The notes beneath the pieces were generated by a model. The model made no database searches. It had not been told where the DNA came from and saw only the letters and a list, made by a program, of their open reading frames with translations. From positions 1 through 42,412 of the forward strand of contig JAZRTC010000089.1 in assembly GCA_045651865.1 (NCBI GenBank): a DNA stretch of 42,412 nt. The letters are read 5' to 3'. Shown one piece after another: positions 40,566 through 42,412 of the stretch. Made by a program: the position numbers and the translations under genes. Numbering within the stretch: the stretch's first letter is position 1; the number at the start of each line of letters is the position of its first letter. Origin of the DNA: RGIG1959 sp045651865. GTDB taxonomy: Bacteria > Bacillota > Clostridia > Oscillospirales > Acutalibacteraceae.

Positions 40566-41711
40566 ATGTTCAAGAAAGTAACAGCAATGCTCATGGCAGT
40601 GGCCATGATGCTGAGCCTCTGCGCTTGCGGCGGCAACAACTATACGGCAAACAACACCGAGTTCGTTCTCGGTTTCTCCGGCCCTCTGACGGGTGCGGCG
40701 GCTGTTTACGGCGTCGCGGTCAAGAACGCGGCGCAGATGGCAGTCGACGAGATCAACGCGGCAGGCGGCCTGAACGGTGTCAACTTCAAGCTCGTGGCAA
40801 CCGACGATATGCACGACGCAACGAAGGTGGCAACCAACTACTACTCGATGCTCGAGGGCGGCATGCAGGTGTCGTTGGGCACCGTCACCACCGGCCCGGG
40901 CCTTGAGTACACCAACCTCTCCGCTGAGGATAATGTGTTCTTCCTGACTCCGTCCGCTTCGGGTGACAAGATCCCCGCTAACGACAACGGTTTCCAGATG
41001 TGCTTTGCAGACGGCAACCAGGGTAAAGTTGCGGCGGACTATGTCAACTCGCTGGGCCTGACGAAGATCGGTATCTTCTACAAGTCCGACGATGCGTACT
41101 CCAACGGCATCTACAAGCAGTTCAAGGAAAACCTCAAAGAGGGTATTGAGACGGTTGAGGCAGTCTTCACGGGCGATGCTCAGGACTTCTCCGCTCAGAT
41201 CTCCAACCTCAAGGACTGCACCTTCATCTTTATGCCCATCTACTATGAGCCCGCATCGGTCTTCATGACCCAGGCGAAGGACATCATCGCTCCCAACGCT
41301 GTGTACTACGGCTGCGACGGCTTCGACGGTCTTGCCGGTCAGTTCGAGGATTTCACCGTCATTCCGCAGGAAGTGTCGATGCTCTCGCACTTTGACTCCA
41401 ACGCGACCGAAGGCGCGGCGGCTGACTTCATCGCAAAGTACACCGAGAAGTTCGGTGTGGACACCCTCAACCAGTTCGGCGCTTCCGCTTATGACTGCGT
41501 CTATGCGATCTACAACGCTATGAAGACCGCAATGGATAACGGCGAGAAGATCGATGTCACCATCTCGGCTTCCGACCTGAGCGACATCCTCAAGGCACAG
41601 TTCGCAGGCGACTTCTCTTACAGCGGCGTGACCGGCGACAACATCACCTGGGAAGACAACGGTTATGTCTCCAAGGAAGCGGTCAAGTACACGCTGAAGA
41701 CTGCCAACTGA
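40566..41711 (+). CDS. livJ: ABC transporter substrate-binding lipoprotein, branched-chain amino acid (LivJ) type
   Basis: 381 residues; ATG 40566 with GAGGAG 11 bases upstream. The lipoprotein signal ends LCAC (Cys21). The mature part is the type I periplasmic-binding fold of the Leu/Ile/Val family: FVLGFSGPLTGAAAVYGVAVKNAAQMAVDEINAAGG near the start, LGTVTTGPGL, and KIGIFYKSDDAYSNG in the second lobe. Ligands of this family are branched-chain amino acids, but also amides, urea and aromatic acids, so the substrate is not certain. The permease gene follows after a hairpin. Codon bias is strong, as expected for an abundant receptor. Confidence 0.88.
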   Translation: MFKKVTAMLMAVAMMLSLCACGGNNYTANNTEFVLGFSGPLTGAAAVYGVAVKNAAQMAVDEINAAGGLNGVNFKLVATDDMHDATKVATNYYSMLEGGMQVSLGTVTTGPGLEYTNLSAEDNVFFLTPSASGDKIPANDNGFQMCFADGNQGKVAADYVNSLGLTKIGIFYKSDDAYSNGIYKQFKENLKEGIETVEAVFTGDAQDFSAQISNLKDCTFIFMPIYYEPASVFMTQAKDIIAPNAVYYGCDGFDGLAGQFEDFTVIPQEVSMLSHFDSNATEGAAADFIAKYTEKFGVDTLNQFGASAYDCVYAIYNAMKTAMDNGEKIDVTISASDLSDILKAQFAGDFSYSGVTGDNITWEDNGYVSKEAVKYTLKTAN

Positions 41712-41742
41712 TAAATTGGCATTCCAAAATTGAAATACGACG

Positions 41743-41776
41743 CAATTGCCGCCGCAGAATCCTGCGACGGCAATTG
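41743..41776 (+). repeat. Intercistronic hairpin between binding protein and permease
   Basis: Arms 41743-41751 and 41768-41776 (CAATTGCCG/CGGCAATTG) with an inner 5-bp stem (CGCAG 41753-41757 with CTGCG 41762-41766). Only TTCG follows, so it likely protects the upstream message and lowers permease expression rather than terminating fully. Confidence 0.6.
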
Positions 41777-41802
41777 TTCGTACAGTATGGTAGGTTGTTT
41801 TT

Positions 41803-42412
41803 ATGGAAATTTTGAAAATTCTGATCGACGGTCTGAGCATCGGCAGTACCTACGCGATGATCGCCCTCGGTTATACAATGGTGTACGGCATTGCCAAGAT
41901 GCTCAACTTCGCGCACGGCGATGTCATTATGGCCGGCGGCTACGCGATGTTTGTCACCCTGACGCTTTGCGGTCAGCCGCTGATCGCGCTGGCGGCAGCT
42001 GTCATTTTCTGCACAATTCTCGGCGTGACGGTTGAGAAGGTGGCGTATAAGCCGCTTCGCGGTGCGTCGCCTCTGGCGGTGCTGATCACAGCCATCGGCG
42101 TCAGCTCGCTTCTCCAGTCGCTTGCGCAGATCATTTTCAGCTCCGCACCGAAGCGTGTTGTGGTGGCGGATCTGGGCAACATCATGATCGGCGGCGAGAG
42201 CATTCCGCTGTCCACCTTTGTGACGCTCGCTTGCTCGACGGTGATCATGGCGGCGCTGACCCTGTTTGTCAAATACACCCGCACGGGTCGTGCGATGGTC
42301 GCGGTGTCGGAAGACCGCGATGCCGCACAGCTGATGGGTGTCGACGCGAATAAGATTATCACCATCACCTTTGCGATCGGCTCGGCGCTTGCCGCATTTG
42401 CGGGTTTCTTTA
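41803..42412 (+). CDS. livH: Branched-chain amino acid-type ABC permease, LivH type (partial, cut by window end)
   Basis: ATG 41803; 203 complete codons before the window ends, of about 290 expected. The opening LIDGLSIGSTYAMIALGYTMVYGIAKMLNFAHGD, with the Asn-Phe-Ala-His-Gly sequence, is the LivH signature. EKVAYKPLRGASPLAVLITAIG is the conserved loop before the third helix. At least five membrane segments are visible. VSEDRDAAQLMGVDANKI is the cytoplasmic loop that meets the ATPase. The upstream ribosome site is weak (TAGG, about 41790-41793), in line with lower expression than the binding protein. The rest of the operon (LivM, LivG, LivF) should follow beyond the window. Confidence 0.93.
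   Translation, partial: MEILKILIDGLSIGSTYAMIALGYTMVYGIAKMLNFAHGDVIMAGGYAMFVTLTLCGQPLIALAAAVIFCTILGVTVEKVAYKPLRGASPLAVLITAIGVSSLLQSLAQIIFSSAPKRVVVADLGNIMIGGESIPLSTFVTLACSTVIMAALTLFVKYTRTGRAMVAVSEDRDAAQLMGVDANKIITITFAIGSALAAFAGFF

Overview
The window looks like a chromosome segment of a low-GC-lineage but moderately GC-rich Clostridia bacterium, most likely an Oscillospirales/Ruminococcaceae-type gut anaerobe. The reasons are gene content (DnaD plus a DnaI-type helicase loader, ZapA next to a U32 peptidase, the IscU-like/GGGtGRT pair, a BofC-like C-terminal domain, DUF4340 and DUF4173 proteins), strong AGGAGG ribosome sites, TTG/GTG starts, and many perfect 17-bp-spaced sigma-A promoters. No rRNA, tRNA, CRISPR array, intact insertion sequence or prophage is visible.

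Layout. (A) 1-9798: an extracellular carbohydrate locus with the end of a MalG-type ABC permease, two paralogous membrane-anchored surface proteins, an FAD oxidoreductase, two paralogous GH26-like lipoproteins with both catalytic Glu in place, and a large lipoprotein of unknown fold. (B) 9799-10931: a small AT-richer islet with two ribbon-helix-helix regulators, a SLOG-fold protein, and conspicuous operator-like palindromes. (C) 10903-14712: a replication-initiation operon (DnaD-like, DnaC/DnaI-like) followed by a zinc-ribbon/PASTA pseudokinase. (D) 14709-18315: a CorC/HlyC-type CBS protein, trmL, a 59-residue membrane protein, and a duplicated-domain membrane protein whose promoter and ribosome site lie in a 24-bp near-perfect inverted repeat. 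(E) 18332-23141: a Gld-like ABC exporter operon (ATPase, permease, GldG-like, DUF4340).

(F) 23175-30933: mostly minus strand, with a DUF4173 membrane protein, a convergent BofC-like small protein, an acyltransferase-3-like membrane protein, a wrecked REP-associated tyrosine transposase holding a perfect palindrome, then hflX, polA and a metallophosphoesterase read as one operon. (G) 31083-32938: IscU-like scaffold plus GGGtGRT protein. (H) 33003-38694: an orphan polytopic membrane protein, a penicillin-binding-protein homologue that has lost all three catalytic motifs, and zapA with a U32 peptidase. (I) 38703-42412: a GH13 alpha-glucosidase divergent from a branched-chain amino-acid-type ABC system (binding protein and start of permease), cut by the window end.

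The most striking items are: the 24-bp inverted repeat that could silence read-through mRNA of the 17181 gene; the non-catalytic PBP homologue; the PASTA pseudokinase joined to replication genes; the regulator/SLOG islet with helically phased operators and a coupled 12-residue leader peptide; and the transposase remnant interrupted by a palindrome. All functional statements are read from sequence by eye; no database search was run.
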